64,000 nt of DNA from Branchiostoma floridae. Lineage: Eukaryota > Chordata > Leptocardii > Amphioxiformes > Branchiostomatidae. The position numbers and the translations under genes are program-made. Shown one piece after another: positions 12,721-24,056 of this stretch (the first letter of the stretch is position 1; each line of letters opens with the position of its first letter). Below the pieces are notes generated by a model. The model was not told the DNA's origin and did not search any database. It worked only from the letters and a program-made list of their open reading frames with translations. The stretch covers positions 5,102,626-5,166,625 of the forward strand of contig NC_049990.1 of the NCBI RefSeq assembly GCF_000003815.2, in the 5' to 3' direction.

Positions 12721-15700
12721 TCAGAATGTTGGTAGCTCAAACTTCACATCGACTTTTGTCTGCTTAGCAAGTTGCACAATGGTAGACAATCGTACAGCCT
12801 GAATTGAGGAGAAGGGAAAAAAAGATCATTGATACTAAGTACTTCTGCAAAGAATTTTGGTACAAATTTATCTCACTGCACCAGTGCGGCACTGCGGGGT
12901 TTGAAAGATTACTCAACAAATTTCAGAGATAAAGAATGAATTTTCTTACGTTTTGTGTATCTAACTCATACTTTTACGTGTTATAAAAAATTTGGCAAAA
13001 ATAACACAACCATGCCGCAGTGAACGAACCCAGCAGTGCCACACTGGTGCCACAAATGCAGTGAAATACCAGATTAAATCATTGTAAGTCCACAGTAATT
13101 TGCAGTAGGCGGGGAAAGGTGGCACTAAGTGTTTTGCCATTCAAACAATGTCAAAGATAATATAGAGTATACACATACAGTAGAAAGACAGAGCACACAC
13201 TCCAATTATGGGAAAATTCCTAAAGAATATTGGAGGGATCCTAAAGAATTCCAAGATGGACCAAAAAAAATCTGAAGAAGATAAACTTACCATCTTAGCT
13301 GCATCATCTAGGTTGTCGCAGGCTAGGATTCTCAGGCCACTGGCAGCAATCAAAGCCTTGGCGTCGTCTACTTGTGTTCCTACAGAAAAGAGAAATCAGT
13401 ATTACTGTGTTGCCCCTCCCATCTTTCAGGACTTCAAATACCATCTGCAGATGCATCTAGGTTAGTGCAGGCAAAACTGGAGCTGTGTACTACTAGGTAT
13501 TTTCTAATATACCTGTACCTACAATGCGCCATGTATTGGGTAGGCAGAATTGGAGCTGTGCAGGTATTTCTGATGTCTACCTGTACCTAACCTGCACTGG
13601 TCCATGACAAAACAGCCCATGACACTAGTTCATTGTGCATGCACATGTACAACCAGTAATGGTCCAAAATTGAGCTGCACTCTTCATAGAAGCATCACTG
13701 AATACAGCATAACAATACAAAATGGAATGCTATTACATACAAGGATCACTTTTCAAAACACGTTTTTTTGGTGCTAAGCTTTGTGTTCAAAGCCCTTCTT
13801 TCAACTGAATGGCCTTTCCAGCTGTTGTGCTACTGTTAACCACTACACGAAAGCCAAGTTTTTGAGTTGCAAACTCCTGCTCATGCACCCAGTAACTCTA
13901 CATTTCCGGACATTCATGGCACGTGTTGAACTTGACACACTGCCTGTCTGGGCCAATGGCACACTGCAAGCAAATACACGTAAGTACATACATGTAGTAC
14001 TTCAAAATAAGAAGGCCATTATTTAAGACAATGTGTTCATGTTTACCTTGCAACCTCACTACGATGGGAACTTTGAGATCCAGCTCTGTGGCGGCTTCTA
14101 TGATCCCCTGAGCGATGACATCACAGCGCATGATGCCTCCGAAGATGTTCACCATAATGGCCTGAACCTGTAGATGGGCAGATACATGTGAAATTCTAGT
14201 ACTGCTGATGGTACTTGATAATACATGTTAGGGTTCTATACTACTATTACTAGCCGGGATTTATTTTAGCGTAATGGTAATGGCAAGGTAGCAAACAGCC
14301 AATACGTATTGGGGAGATGGTGTGGAAGGGGGGGGGGGGGGGGCGGTCTTGGCCCTTCCAAGCTGAGATTTTAAAAATGTAGTCTAAGAGTAAAAAGTTG
14401 GCATGATAAGGGTACCCATGAGGGGACTTACTGTAACTCTGTTAATATCACAATGTAATTTGAAGGGCTTGAAACACCATTTGTATGTATGTATGTATGT
14501 ATGTATGTATGTATGAAACACAACCTACACTTAACAGTGTCCTAAAAAAAATTGCAGGTAGGAAACTAATTGCAGGTAGTTTGACTTTGACTTATGTAGG
14601 GCTTGTCATACACAATAATTGGACACACAGATACTGAAAACACAGCCTCCACTCCACAGAGGTAAAAAATACAACTAATGAGCAAAAAAATCGTAGGGCC
14701 CTTAGACTTACATTGGGGTCAGAAGTGATGAGTTTGAAGGCCTCCGTGACCTGAGCTGCTGTGGCCCCACCGCCCACATCCAGGAAGTTGGCTGGAGATC
14801 CTCCATGGAGCTTGATGATGTCCATGGTTGCCATGGCAAGCCCCGCCCCATTCACTGTACAGATGGATCAAAACAGGTAACATGTAAAAGTGTATCTCAT
14901 ACTCTCTAGATGTGGCAGTGGAACAAGTTATGTTATCTCAGATATTACCACAAATGTTAGTTTTAAAAATGTAAAATAAACATCCACAAAGACAGTCATA
15001 CACGTATCAACATTCCCTAAAATATGTTGTATGATGATGTGTTCTTGGGTGCATTATACATGTACTTTGAAGAGTTCTTTTTTCCTTACCGAGGCAGCCG
15101 ATGTTCCCATCCAGGCCGATGTAGTTGAGATCAGCCTTGGCGGCCTGGATGTCACGTTCATCCTCTTGCGACCAGTCCCGCAGGGCGAAGATGTCCTTCT
15201 GGCGATACTCCGCGTTGTCGTCAAAACGCACCTTGGCATCCATGCAGTAAACTGTGAATAGAAGGATGGAAAACACTGAATCAATCATTCGAATCAAAAT
15301 ATCAAATTTGCACTGTGCAGCAGTGCCACCTGTCATGTCCCACTAGTACTGCAGGACAGGAGCACAAGTTACACCTCAATGTTCTTGTAATAACCAATCT
15401 CAGCACCTGCTTTTGAATCTTTCTGGGTCACAAATGAGCTAAGGACTAACTATCAAGATATCAATCTGTATCTTTCCTAATCCCCATAGAGGCCACAAGG
15501 GACCTATCAGTTTCTGAATGAGTCTATTTCCTGTCCTGCAAATGTAAGTGAAGTCCAAGGACTCGACTGACTGACATAAAAATCTCAAAGCACAAAATAG
15601 AAACTCTGCAAAAATCATCGCATCAGGACATGCACACTTGCAATACCATCAATTTTGTGGAAAAACAAGTCCAAAGTGTCCACATCATAGTACTGTACAT

Positions 15701-18700
15701 GCATTTAAGTTCGCGGGGATTTAATTTCGCGGTAGCTGGAAAAATGACTTTTCGCGGTGGATTTAAGTTCGCGGTAACACCGTAGACTGCAGTCTAATAC
15801 CATTATAGAAAAATGTTCGCGGTGGATTTAAGTTTGCGGTGAAGTGGTCACCGCGAAAACCGCGAACATTAATCCACCGCGAACATTTCTGCATTTACAG
15901 TATGTAGGGGCACCCCTGGTGCTAGCATGGAGCTATGTGTAGGTTCCCACCTTTTCCATTGGAGTCTTCTGACATGGGGTTGATCTCCACCATGGTGGCG
16001 TCTGTCCTGCTGAACATCTCATAGATCTTCACCATCATCTCTGCTGCCTGCAGAAAATAAACATCAAATAGTAGTGAAATACAAAAAAAAAAAAAACATC
16101 TTGTTCAAGAAAAAACAGTACCTTAGTTTGATACTTCATGCTGTGCCAGGCTCTGCCTTCATACATTTTCAAACAATACATTGTACTTATAACCTGTTCA
16201 AGTCTTTTTCAATAGATCGGTTCACACTTTTGTGCATCACAGAATCTGCTTCCATCACAGGGGAAAAATATGTCATTTTCACCAACGTGGTAGGTAATTT
16301 TTTTTATGCATTTGAATGTGTGAAAGGATTTTTGTTAGAATGCAATTGATGAATGTTGGTTGAAAGGACATGACCCCAAATAATTTTTGTCAGAACTCAA
16401 GTTCTTTTGACCAATGCACATACTGTATTAGGAAGATCAGTACATTTCCAAATGAATAAGCCGCAGTGTAAGTATTACATGCCTTATACAAGTAGTGTGT
16501 TGTTTGCAGAATATGTTTTCTTGAACATGTAATACAAAGCCATGACTGGCAGACTTTCAGCACAATACAATGTACACTGAAAAGGGAAGGCGCACACTGA
16601 CAACCAACAAAAGCGAATGAAAAACGATGACTGCTTGCCTCAGTACACACTGACGTGCATCAAACATAAGGATGATGATAAAACTGACAAAGACTAAATG
16701 ACTTATGTGTATATCAGACTGCAAGTTGAAGGCATATATATATATGTCAACATAGCATAACAAAAAACGTCACACACAAAACTTCTGACACTGCCTTGAA
16801 AATCACCACATCCAAGCACAATCACAAGCATATCTGGGTTAGGACATCAACCAGATTGATAAAACAACAACAACAACAACATGCAAACAGCTACTAGTAT
16901 TGTCTAGCCCACACCTCCTCCTGAAGTTCTTTCTGGAAATTCATCTTGGCAGCCACACCTCTGGCTTGGTCTATACTCAGCCCTAAACACACACAGATGT
17001 ACAACAGAGGAAGGAGTTACAGATGTAGGACCACAATGGAAAAGGGTGGGGTTGTTTTTTGTTGGTATAGTGGCTGGAGTAGCTATCTGTTATAACTTAT
17101 ATCGGTAGTCTTTTTTGTTCAGATGTCACCTTTGAGTTCCTTTTTGGTATCCATCATATTCTATCTCCAGTTTGCTTGTCTGATCACTGCTCCAGTACAC
17201 CATACCAACAAAGAACCACCCCTCCCATGAATGGGACAATAAGTACCATACCTCTCTTTGTAGTTTGGGATTAAACTTCATTCTCTCTGCTACTCTCAGG
17301 GCTTGATCGATTGACAACCCTGAGAAACAGGTTAGTGTGAAGAAACATGTTATATGTGCATCTACATACGTTCAAGGCTTTTTCCTTCGGTTAACTTGAG
17401 AGATTTTCATGGTCAGTCAGAGACCCAATTCATGGAAACAGCTGGCACCTTGGTTAAAACAACATCCAGTTAGTATAACTGGATATACATTTCAATGTTT
17501 TAAGTTTTTTAATTGTTTTGTGTAGAATAATTGATTCAATTACAGTTTGTACAACCGCATACAAAATATTGAATTCTGACGACAATAAAGTAAATAAAGT
17601 AAAGCTTCTAGTACAGTTTCTATACTATTAAACTGTAATTCTGCTGTAAAGAGCTTACAAGTGATTTTTCATTATCAATAATTCAATTGATCTTTCTTTA
17701 TTCTGAGCATATAACAGGAGTGAATCTTGTTGCAATATCTACAAAAATAAAGCTAAATTTTCTTAATTTTCTTCTAGTTTACTTTATTTGGCTTTATCAG
17801 CAAGTGAAGGGGAGGGCAAAACAGGTGCATGAACACATTTTCACCTCACTATATGTGTGTTTAAAATCTACAAACCTTCCACGATGTCGATGCCTTCCTT
17901 GATGATGGCATCTGGATACTCCTCTGCTATCTCCTCAATGTTGACTCCTCCCTGGGAGCTGGCTACAATGGCTGGGCCCTAAAAAAAAACATTCCTATGT
18001 ATTATTGGTTCTTGAGTAACAATTTTGCCTTCAGTATCATTATGAAGAAGATAGAGGCTTACGTAATCAGTTTGCTGTGGGTGATTTGGCAAGAATAAAA
18101 TCTTATTAAGTCATTTAGCATAATGATTCTGATAGTATTTTACCCAATTTCAGCCAACTGACTCCCCTTGCAAACCATTCACCCAACAAATATTTTGGCT
18201 CATCTTTTATAGTTTTAAAGTAACTAATGGAGTCAGCAGCTAAGCGAGAAACTATAGCTACAAAGTTTGCTTTGCTAATCTTATGTCTACCCTATAGTGT
18301 AGAGCAGCGGCTACAATAGGTGCACAATGTTATGCATAAACAGTGTAGAAAGATCTTAAAGAGAGTTGCATAGCCTTGTACAGGCTGTAGAGGCAGTGGG
18401 TTTTTAATCCATTGTATCTTGAAAACCATACTAGGATGTGTTATGTGGGGATGAGGGGGAAAGTCATAGGCCATAACATCTGTTCAGGAATTCCCGGGAA
18501 TAAATCTTTGTTTGCTTCTAATGCTTCTGATGCCACTTATAACTGTATGTAAATTAAAAACAGTTCAGGCTATACTGACCCCATATGCCCTCTCCATGAC
18601 GATGGCGAAGTAGAACTCTCTCCGTGGATACAGCCTCTCCACCAGCAGCACCTCGTTACATATCCTCCCCGCCTCCCCCGTCTGCTTGGTGAAGATCTTG

Positions 18701-21700
18701 TGCCCCAGCATCTTGGTGGCGATATCCTTACATTCCTCGGGGCTACAAGTGGAACAAAAAAGGACAAAGTCATTCTGACATTCTGCTGCTAGGGCTGTGT
18801 ACAAGTACTAGTAACTCTAAAGTTGGTGGCAATGTCCTTGCATTTGTCAGGGCTACAAGCAGAACAAGAGAAGACAAAATCAACATAACTTTCTGTTGCT
18901 TAGGCTGTGTACTAGTACCTGAAAAGCACATTTGGGTCTAGACTTTAGTGTCAAACATTAGGGTACCTAATGCCTAGGTTACACATAGCCGACTTTGGCT
19001 CCCGAACACCAGCCGACTCTTAGCCGACCCAAGTCGGCAGAAGTTCGGGAGTAGTCTGACCAGTTTAGGCCACGCCTATTTTTTTAGCGCCGAACATGTC
19101 CCGAACATCTCCCGACCAGTAAATGACTTACTCTCAACTGTGTCCTGAATGCTGTCCAACCTATTCCCTACCATGCCGACCTCTAGCCGCAGACTACCGA
19201 ATCACTCATGACTGATTCCCACCCGATTGCCGACCCTCTCTCGACTTGAAATAGACATAATCAGCGATTTTCAAAAGAGTGCTCATTTTCGTTTTTAATC
19301 AAGATTATCCTTTCCTCTATTTTATAAACATCACCAAGAGATCAAATTTGGATCACAGATAGCTCCAATACGGTATTAATAGTTCTTTTGGTTTTTGCCC
19401 TGGATGTCGTTGCGTGTTGAAGTCTCCGGGAAGTGAATTGCGTCTACGGTCCTGGCAATAATATTTTTTGGCTTGGAAATGAGTTAGCAGAGATTTTTCT
19501 ACGGTCTTGGGGTGAATCATTGGTTAGTTGGAAACAAGCTGGGAGTAAGTCAGCAGTGTTTATGGCGTGTTTAAGATTTAATTTGACTGCTGACTTACTC
19601 CCGAACAGTAGCCGACCGTGCCGAACACTAGCCGAACACCAACCGACCCATTCCAGACCTGCCGGTCAGAGCCGAATGTTTTGAACATTTCAAAACATTC
19701 GGATGGAGCAGCCGAACACCAGCCGACTCAGCCGAACGCCAGCCGACTCAGCCGAACGCCAGCCGACTACAGCCGACTAGCTCCCGAATCACTCCTAAAC
19801 CATAGTCGGGAGAGAGTCGGGAGCCAAATTCGGCTATGTGTAACCTAGGCATAAAGTAGTAATCCTATACTCAGATAAACCTCATATTTTTAGGCACACA
19901 GTCTTAGTTGGTTGCTATAGATATAGGGATAGTATGCTTTTTACTTTTGCAAAATGGCTCAGACATACATATCTTAACATTCTCCCTGCTTCATATTATA
20001 ACCCATGCATATTGCATCCTGCCAAATGGCTATCTTAGCAGGCTATAGATTTAACTTTAAGATCCAGAGTACACAGACTTACGAGAAAACGATCTTGACT
20101 CCGCCTTTGAGACCGCTGTCGAAGGATCCCTTGCCACGCCCACCTGCTAGCACCTGTGCCTTAATCACCACATCCTCTCCACCTGTACAGGTGTACAACA
20201 GGTGTGCAATAGGCGTACAACAGGTGCATGATAGGTATGTGTTATTCGTCCGTCGGCATCGATGATGACCAACATCACGTTGTCTTGTCAGGACCAGTGA
20301 GTCATTCATTATAAGTATAAGTACATGTATACATTTTTGGTATTTTTTCAAAGTTCATCTGATTCAGTGAACTGTGAACATCTCTGATAACTAAATTTAC
20401 ATGAAGTTTTCATCTGTGCTTCTATGTAAACATCTTTTGCATTGTTTTTAAAAGAATATTTGAACTGATATAAGAGTCTCTTCTTCTTTTTCTTCCGTTA
20501 GTGCCCACGATCATCATGTTGATCTTTATGGCACGCACACAAGGTACTCCGATTGAAAGTATGATCCACTCGCACTGGGAAGGGTCCCTGCCTCAAGCAG
20601 CTATATACTAATCTAAAATTTCCTTCAACCACAAGACCCAATGTCCTAATGTCTTACCCAGTTTCTTGGCGAGCTCGAAGGCCTCCTCAGGTGTCCTGGC
20701 GACCTCCCCACGAGGCGTGACCACCCCTGCATCCCTGAGCAGCTGCAGACTGTGGTACTCATGCAGGGACAGGTTCCGCCTCTGCTGGGTCACGTGGACA
20801 TTGGGGCACACTCCTAGTGCCTGAAGGACAGATTGTTGAAATATTGTATATAACCAAATTGCGCAAATTTCAACATCATATTTAACAGCAATGATGATGA
20901 TAGCTCAACAACACTTACAATCATTCAATCAACAAAAATACCCTCTTCTCCAGTTGTTGAATATTGAGCCATCAGAAAATGATTTTTCAGATGCAAGGTT
21001 TTTGTTGCAAAGCTATTGATATGACTGCCAACAGCATCACAGAGAAAATGTCAACCATAGCAACCAGTATATAAGAACCTAGTGGCATCACATAGCGCAT
21101 GTGCATCGCTATGGTGTTTGGCTCAAAGCCCACAAGTCTTGGGTTTGATTCTCGTTCAATGTTGAATTCAAAATAGGCCCTTTTAGTGGTTTCTTTTTAA
21201 CGTTTTCGTGTTCATATCATAATTTCATCATATTTCAAACAAGCAGTCAAGCACAAAGATCTCCTTTTTAGTGGAACCAACAGATACATGCTACTCGAAT
21301 GAAACAAAAACCAAAGCTATACTACAGGTTCATATCATGAAAAAGTTAAGATGTTTTCCTTGTCATATCAATTATCATCACTTGTGCCTTCACTTTCCTT
21401 GTGTGTTCCTGATAAGTGGATGATGCATATGGGATATAAATATCTGCCAGATCAAATTACCTACTGGGCAAATATTAAATTTTCTCGTGCTACGATTTTT
21501 ACGATCATACTGTCCACTTTCCTGTGTACTCATTGTTGACATCTTGATTTGAATCAGTTACCTTCAACAAGCTATGATGTACTAAAACACGGCTGACCGA
21601 CATTCTTCACATACTGAACACAGGTCATTTTTGTTGTCGGGGGGAGGGGTCATCCATACACCATCATAACACAAGCCATATCACATCAGGAACTTGCACC

Positions 21701-21844
21701 ATGGCTCTAAGATTAACAGCAATAAAAGTTTAATATATGTTCCACATTTGGTAGGATTTTGAATGGAACCGAACTCACCCTTTGTCCGTTTTGCACCACT
21801 GTCCTTCCAGCGGTCGAAACTGCCCGATACAGAAGGGACGCCAT
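12721..21844 (-). CDS. SUCLA2: Succinyl-CoA ligase [ADP-forming] beta subunit, mitochondrial
   Basis: This is the ATP-grasp beta subunit that, with the alpha subunit, makes ATP from ADP, phosphate and succinyl-CoA in the mitochondrial TCA cycle. Exons, 5' to 3': 21779-21844, 20658-20820, 20083-20182, 18580-18742, 17876-17978, then either 17252-17319 or 16915-16982, then 15951-16047, 15090-15251, 14712-14854, 14047-14167, 13291-13379 and 12721-12798. All junctions are GT-AG with matching phase; the product is 450 aa (human 463). Exon 1 encodes a basic, hydroxylated mitochondrial presequence ([14 protein letters not shown]). [13 protein letters not shown] opens the mature chain. The ATP-grasp loop AGGRGKGSF is in exon 3, KIFTKQTGE in exon 4, the IEINPM-type strand (MVEINPM) in exon 7, and [18 protein letters not shown] and [10 protein letters not shown] in exons 8-10. 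KQTGE and LSLHEY mark the ADP-type (SUCLA2) rather than the GTP-type paralogue SUCLG2. Confidence 0.97.
12866..13072. mobile_element. Long-TIR MITE, copy 3 (in last intron of SUCLA2)
   Basis: It has tatctcactgca and gtgcggcactgcggggttt at the left and cgaacccagcagtgccaca with tgcagtgaaatacca at the right, plus the shared core cttacgttttgtgta. It is slightly shorter and more diverged than the copies at 3642 and 6296, and lies between exons 11 and 12. Confidence 0.75.
14482..14515. repeat. (GTAT)n microsatellite in a SUCLA2 intron
   Basis: About eight uninterrupted tetranucleotide units lie between exons 9 and 10. A poly-G run of about 16 bases lies nearby at 14328-14343. Confidence 0.9.
15705..15903. 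mobile_element. Palindromic MITE in a SUCLA2 intron
   Basis: The ends tactgtacatgcatttaag and ttctgcatttacagta are inverted. Inner segments alternate ttcgcggtggatttaag with its complement ccaccgcgaaca, making several stem arms. There is no coding capacity. It lies between exons 7 and 8. Confidence 0.7.
16915..16982 (-). CDS. SUCLA2: SUCLA2 alternative exon 6B
   Basis: This 68-nt exon is flanked by the acceptor gtgtttag and the donor GAG|GTGTGG. It enters in phase 1 and leaves in phase 0, and encodes [16 protein letters not shown] followed by QKELQEE. It is homologous to exon 6A at 17252-17319 (the shared part is GLSIDQA, then VA, M and F). It is the more diverged of the two compared with the vertebrate helix (Q-A-L-x-x-A-x-K-M-G-F-P). 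Using both exons would read GGC TGA directly after 6A. Confidence 0.85.
17252..17319 (-). CDS. SUCLA2: SUCLA2 alternative exon 6A
   Basis: This 68-nt exon has the acceptor tttctcag and the donor GAG|GTATGG, with the same phases as exon 6B 269 nt downstream. It encodes [16 protein letters not shown] followed by NPKLQRE, and is closer than 6B to the vertebrate sequence. It covers a helix of the ATP-grasp region between the KE(G)IDIVEG strand and the [12 protein letters not shown] helix. Confidence 0.88.
18713..18920. repeat. 110-bp tandem duplication over the 5' end of SUCLA2 exon 4
   Basis: Sequence from 18713 (tcttggtggcgatatcctta) recurs from 18823 (ttggtggcaatgtccttgca) and stays alignable for about 100 bp, through ggctacaag and ggctgtgtac. 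The second copy keeps the acceptor (cttgtag on the minus strand) and 20-odd bases of exon start (encoding P-D-K-C-K-D-I-A) but no rest of the exon, so it is an exon stub. Confidence 0.75.
18970..19852. mobile_element. 883-bp foldback/MITE-like element in a SUCLA2 intron
   Basis: The terminal inverted repeats are at least 35 bp with one mismatch: atgcctaggttacacatag at the left and ctatgtgtaacctaggcat at the right, then gccgac/attttggctcccga-type sequence. Just inside each end are direct and inverted copies of a cgaacaccagccgactc-like unit. No ORF over 90 codons looks protein-like. It lies between exons 3 and 4. Confidence 0.8.
21100..21185 (+). mobile_element. tRNA-like SINE head, in SUCLA2 intron 1 (weak)
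   Basis: The segment atggtgtttggctcaaagcc followed by cttgggtttgattctcgtt resembles A and B boxes and matches the spacing and wording of the element at 8205 (gtgtttggctcagaaccg, gagttcgacaccc). Only the head is recognisable. Confidence 0.35.
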
Positions 21845-21925
21845 TTTGGATCTCTTCTGTTCTACCGCATGCACACGTCAAAAACCAAAACAGAACTCGG
21901 TATAAAGTGAAAATTCCGTCAAAAA

Positions 21926-22696
21926 NNNNNNNNNNNNNNNNNNNNNNNNNNNNNNNNNNNNNNNNNNNNNNNNNNNNNNNNNNNNNNNNNNNNNNNNNNN
22001 NNNNNNNNNNNNNNNNNNNNNNNNNNNNNNNNNNNNNNNNNNNNNNNNNNNNNNNNNNNNNNNNNNNNNNNNNNNNNNNNNNNNNNNNNNNNNNNNNNNN
22101 NNNNNNNNNNNNNNNNNNNNNNNNNNNNNNNNNNNNNNNNNNNNNNNNNNNNNNNNNNNNNNNNNNNNNNNNNNNNNNNNNNNNNNNNNNNNNNNNNNNN
22201 NNNNNNNNNNNNNNNNNNNNNNNNNNNNNNNNNNNNNNNNNNNNNNNNNNNNNNNNNNNNNNNNNNNNNNNNNNNNNNNNNNNNNNNNNNNNNNNNNNNN
22301 NNNNNNNNNNNNNNNNNNNNNNNNNNNNNNNNNNNNNNNNNNNNNNNNNNNNNNNNNNNNNNNNNNNNNNNNNNNNNNNNNNNNNNNNNNNNNNNNNNNN
22401 NNNNNNNNNNNNNNNNNNNNNNNNNNNNNNNNNNNNNNNNNNNNNNNNNNNNNNNNNNNNNNNNNNNNNNNNNNNNNNNNNNNNNNNNNNNNNNNNNNNN
22501 NNNNNNNNNNNNNNNNNNNNNNNNNNNNNNNNNNNNNNNNNNNNNNNNNNNNNNNNNNNNNNNNNNNNNNNNNNNNNNNNNNNNNNNNNNNNNNNNNNNN
22601 NNNNNNNNNNNNNNNNNNNNNNNNNNNNNNNNNNNNNNNNNNNNNNNNNNNNNNNNNNNNNNNNNNNNNNNNNNNNNNNNNNNNNNNNNNNNNNNN
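21926..22696. other. Assembly gap (771 N)
   Basis: This run of N separates the SUCLA2 first exon from the visible TRDMT1 exon. The missing TRDMT1 N-terminal part (about 160 codons) and any shared promoter should lie here or be unassembled. Confidence 0.99.
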
Positions 22697-23369
22697 TTCA
22701 AGACTGAGGTACTTTCTGTTGGCAAAGAGGAAACCACTAACATTTACATTTGAGCATCAGACTGAGATAATGAAAGAGATGCCTGCAGTGAACTCTCTGA
22801 TTGGCTCAGCGACATCAGCCAATCAGGACGCTTCCTCATCTGAAGTAGCCAATCAAAACGCATCTCAAAACAAGCAGGATATCCCTTGCCCGTACAGTAT
22901 ATTTGATCCAGAAGACAGGGACACAACGAACTGTCGGGAGATCTCTGAATTCTTGGAGCCACACTCTAAGGAGGAAGAGGAAAGTCTACTTCTTCAAGAC
23001 AAGCTGCTTGACCGCTACTGGAAGGTTCTAGACATTGTAACGCCCAGTTCAAGACGTTCTTGCTGCTTCACTAAGGCCTACGGACACTATGTTGAGGGTA
23101 CAGGCTCTGTTTTATTCTCTCAAACAGATGTAGATGCAAAAGAAGTATTCACTAAAGTATCCAAGTCAGAGGACCAGTCTGAAAGGTTGGATCTTCTGCA
23201 TCAACTGAAGATGAGGTTCTTCTCTCCCAGGGAAGTAGCCAGCTTACACTGCCTCCCACGGGAGTTCACTTTCCCTCAGGTGACAACTACAAAGCAGCGG
23301 TACAGGGTACTGGGAAACAGCTTGAATGCTCACGTGGTGGCAGAGCTCTTCAAGCTTCTAGTTAAATAA
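22697..23369 (+). CDS. TRDMT1: tRNA (cytosine-5-)-methyltransferase TRDMT1/DNMT2, C-terminal part
   Basis: The enzyme methylates cytosine 38 of tRNA-Asp and some other tRNAs. The open frame starts at 22698, directly after the gap, and runs 223 codons to TAA at 23367-23369 without an intron. It begins with SRLRYFLLAKR, which is methyltransferase motif VIII carrying the R-x-R pair. The central part is poorly conserved and Ser/Asn/Gln-rich. Then comes the DNMT2-specific block CFTKAYGHYVEGTGSVL, and finally FFSPREVASLH with KQRYRVLGNSLNAHVVAEL, motifs IX-X. The order and spacing match human TRDMT1 (391 aa) from about residue 160 to the end. Motifs I, IV (PPC catalytic Cys) and VI (ENV) are in the gap. 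The first residues after the gap are coding, so there is no start codon here. Confidence 0.95.
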
Positions 23370-24056
23370 CCTACTAGTAGTAAGTTAATATTGCAATGAT
23401 AAGTTAGTATTGTAAGTAAATATAATACGTATTAAATGCCAGACAACGTGAGCTAATGTTTGCATATCTTCCACTGTGTTATTGAGGGTTGAACTTATTT
23501 GTGAGTGAGCCTTGATTTTACTTGGTATTACATAATACATGCCACTATTATTCAGGTTATACATTTGCAGATCCATTTTTTTTTGCATATGAGATGAACT
23601 TAAGTCTGTAGATAGCTAAGAAATCATCAGTGTTATCAATTACAAGTGACTTTTATCAGTCTTTAGAATGTCCATGTAAGTTGTATATACTAGTTAACAT
23701 ACAACTAGTAAACGCTATGCTCTTTGTTGGCGTCACTTGGCTCAAAGTATTTTTTTTCTGCATACCAGCACTTGCAATATAGTAGATACACATTGCACAC
23801 ACATACATGTACATGCACCAACACATGCATATACACTCACAGTCTCACACAAACTCACACTCATTAACACATGCACATACATGTAAGCACAAATGATTCA
23901 ATTAATCTAAACAATATAAACAGCAATAATATCAGAATTTTTAAACAAAACATTTCTTGCAAATCAAAAGACTTAAACTACTATGAGATTAAAAAAAAAT
24001 TCATATGCAAGAGCTAGCCACTCACTTTCTTTTTCACTTTACAGCAGCATCACTTT
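23370..24056. other. Short intergenic region between convergent TRDMT1 and GAL3ST 3' ends
   Basis: AT-rich DNA with a CA/ACAT-rich stretch near 23790-23890. No gene is seen. Confidence 0.6.

Noticed and set aside
13440..13475. Partial copy of SUCLA2 exon 11 (catctaggttagtgcaggca resembles the exon)
   Set aside because: Only about 20 bases match, with no acceptor or donor in place, so chance similarity cannot be excluded.
17126..17250. A third SUCLA2 alternative exon between 6A and 6B
   Set aside because: The frame stays open past the 6A donor, but the extra sequence has no similarity to the exon and no acceptor.
21763..22743. ORFs running through the N gap in both strands
   Set aside because: They are artefacts of translating N as open sequence; only the codons after 22697 belong to TRDMT1.
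22795..22865. Repeated CCAATCA/TGATTGG words suggesting CCAAT-box promoter elements
   Set aside because: They lie inside the TRDMT1 coding frame (Asn-Gln repeats), not upstream of a gene.
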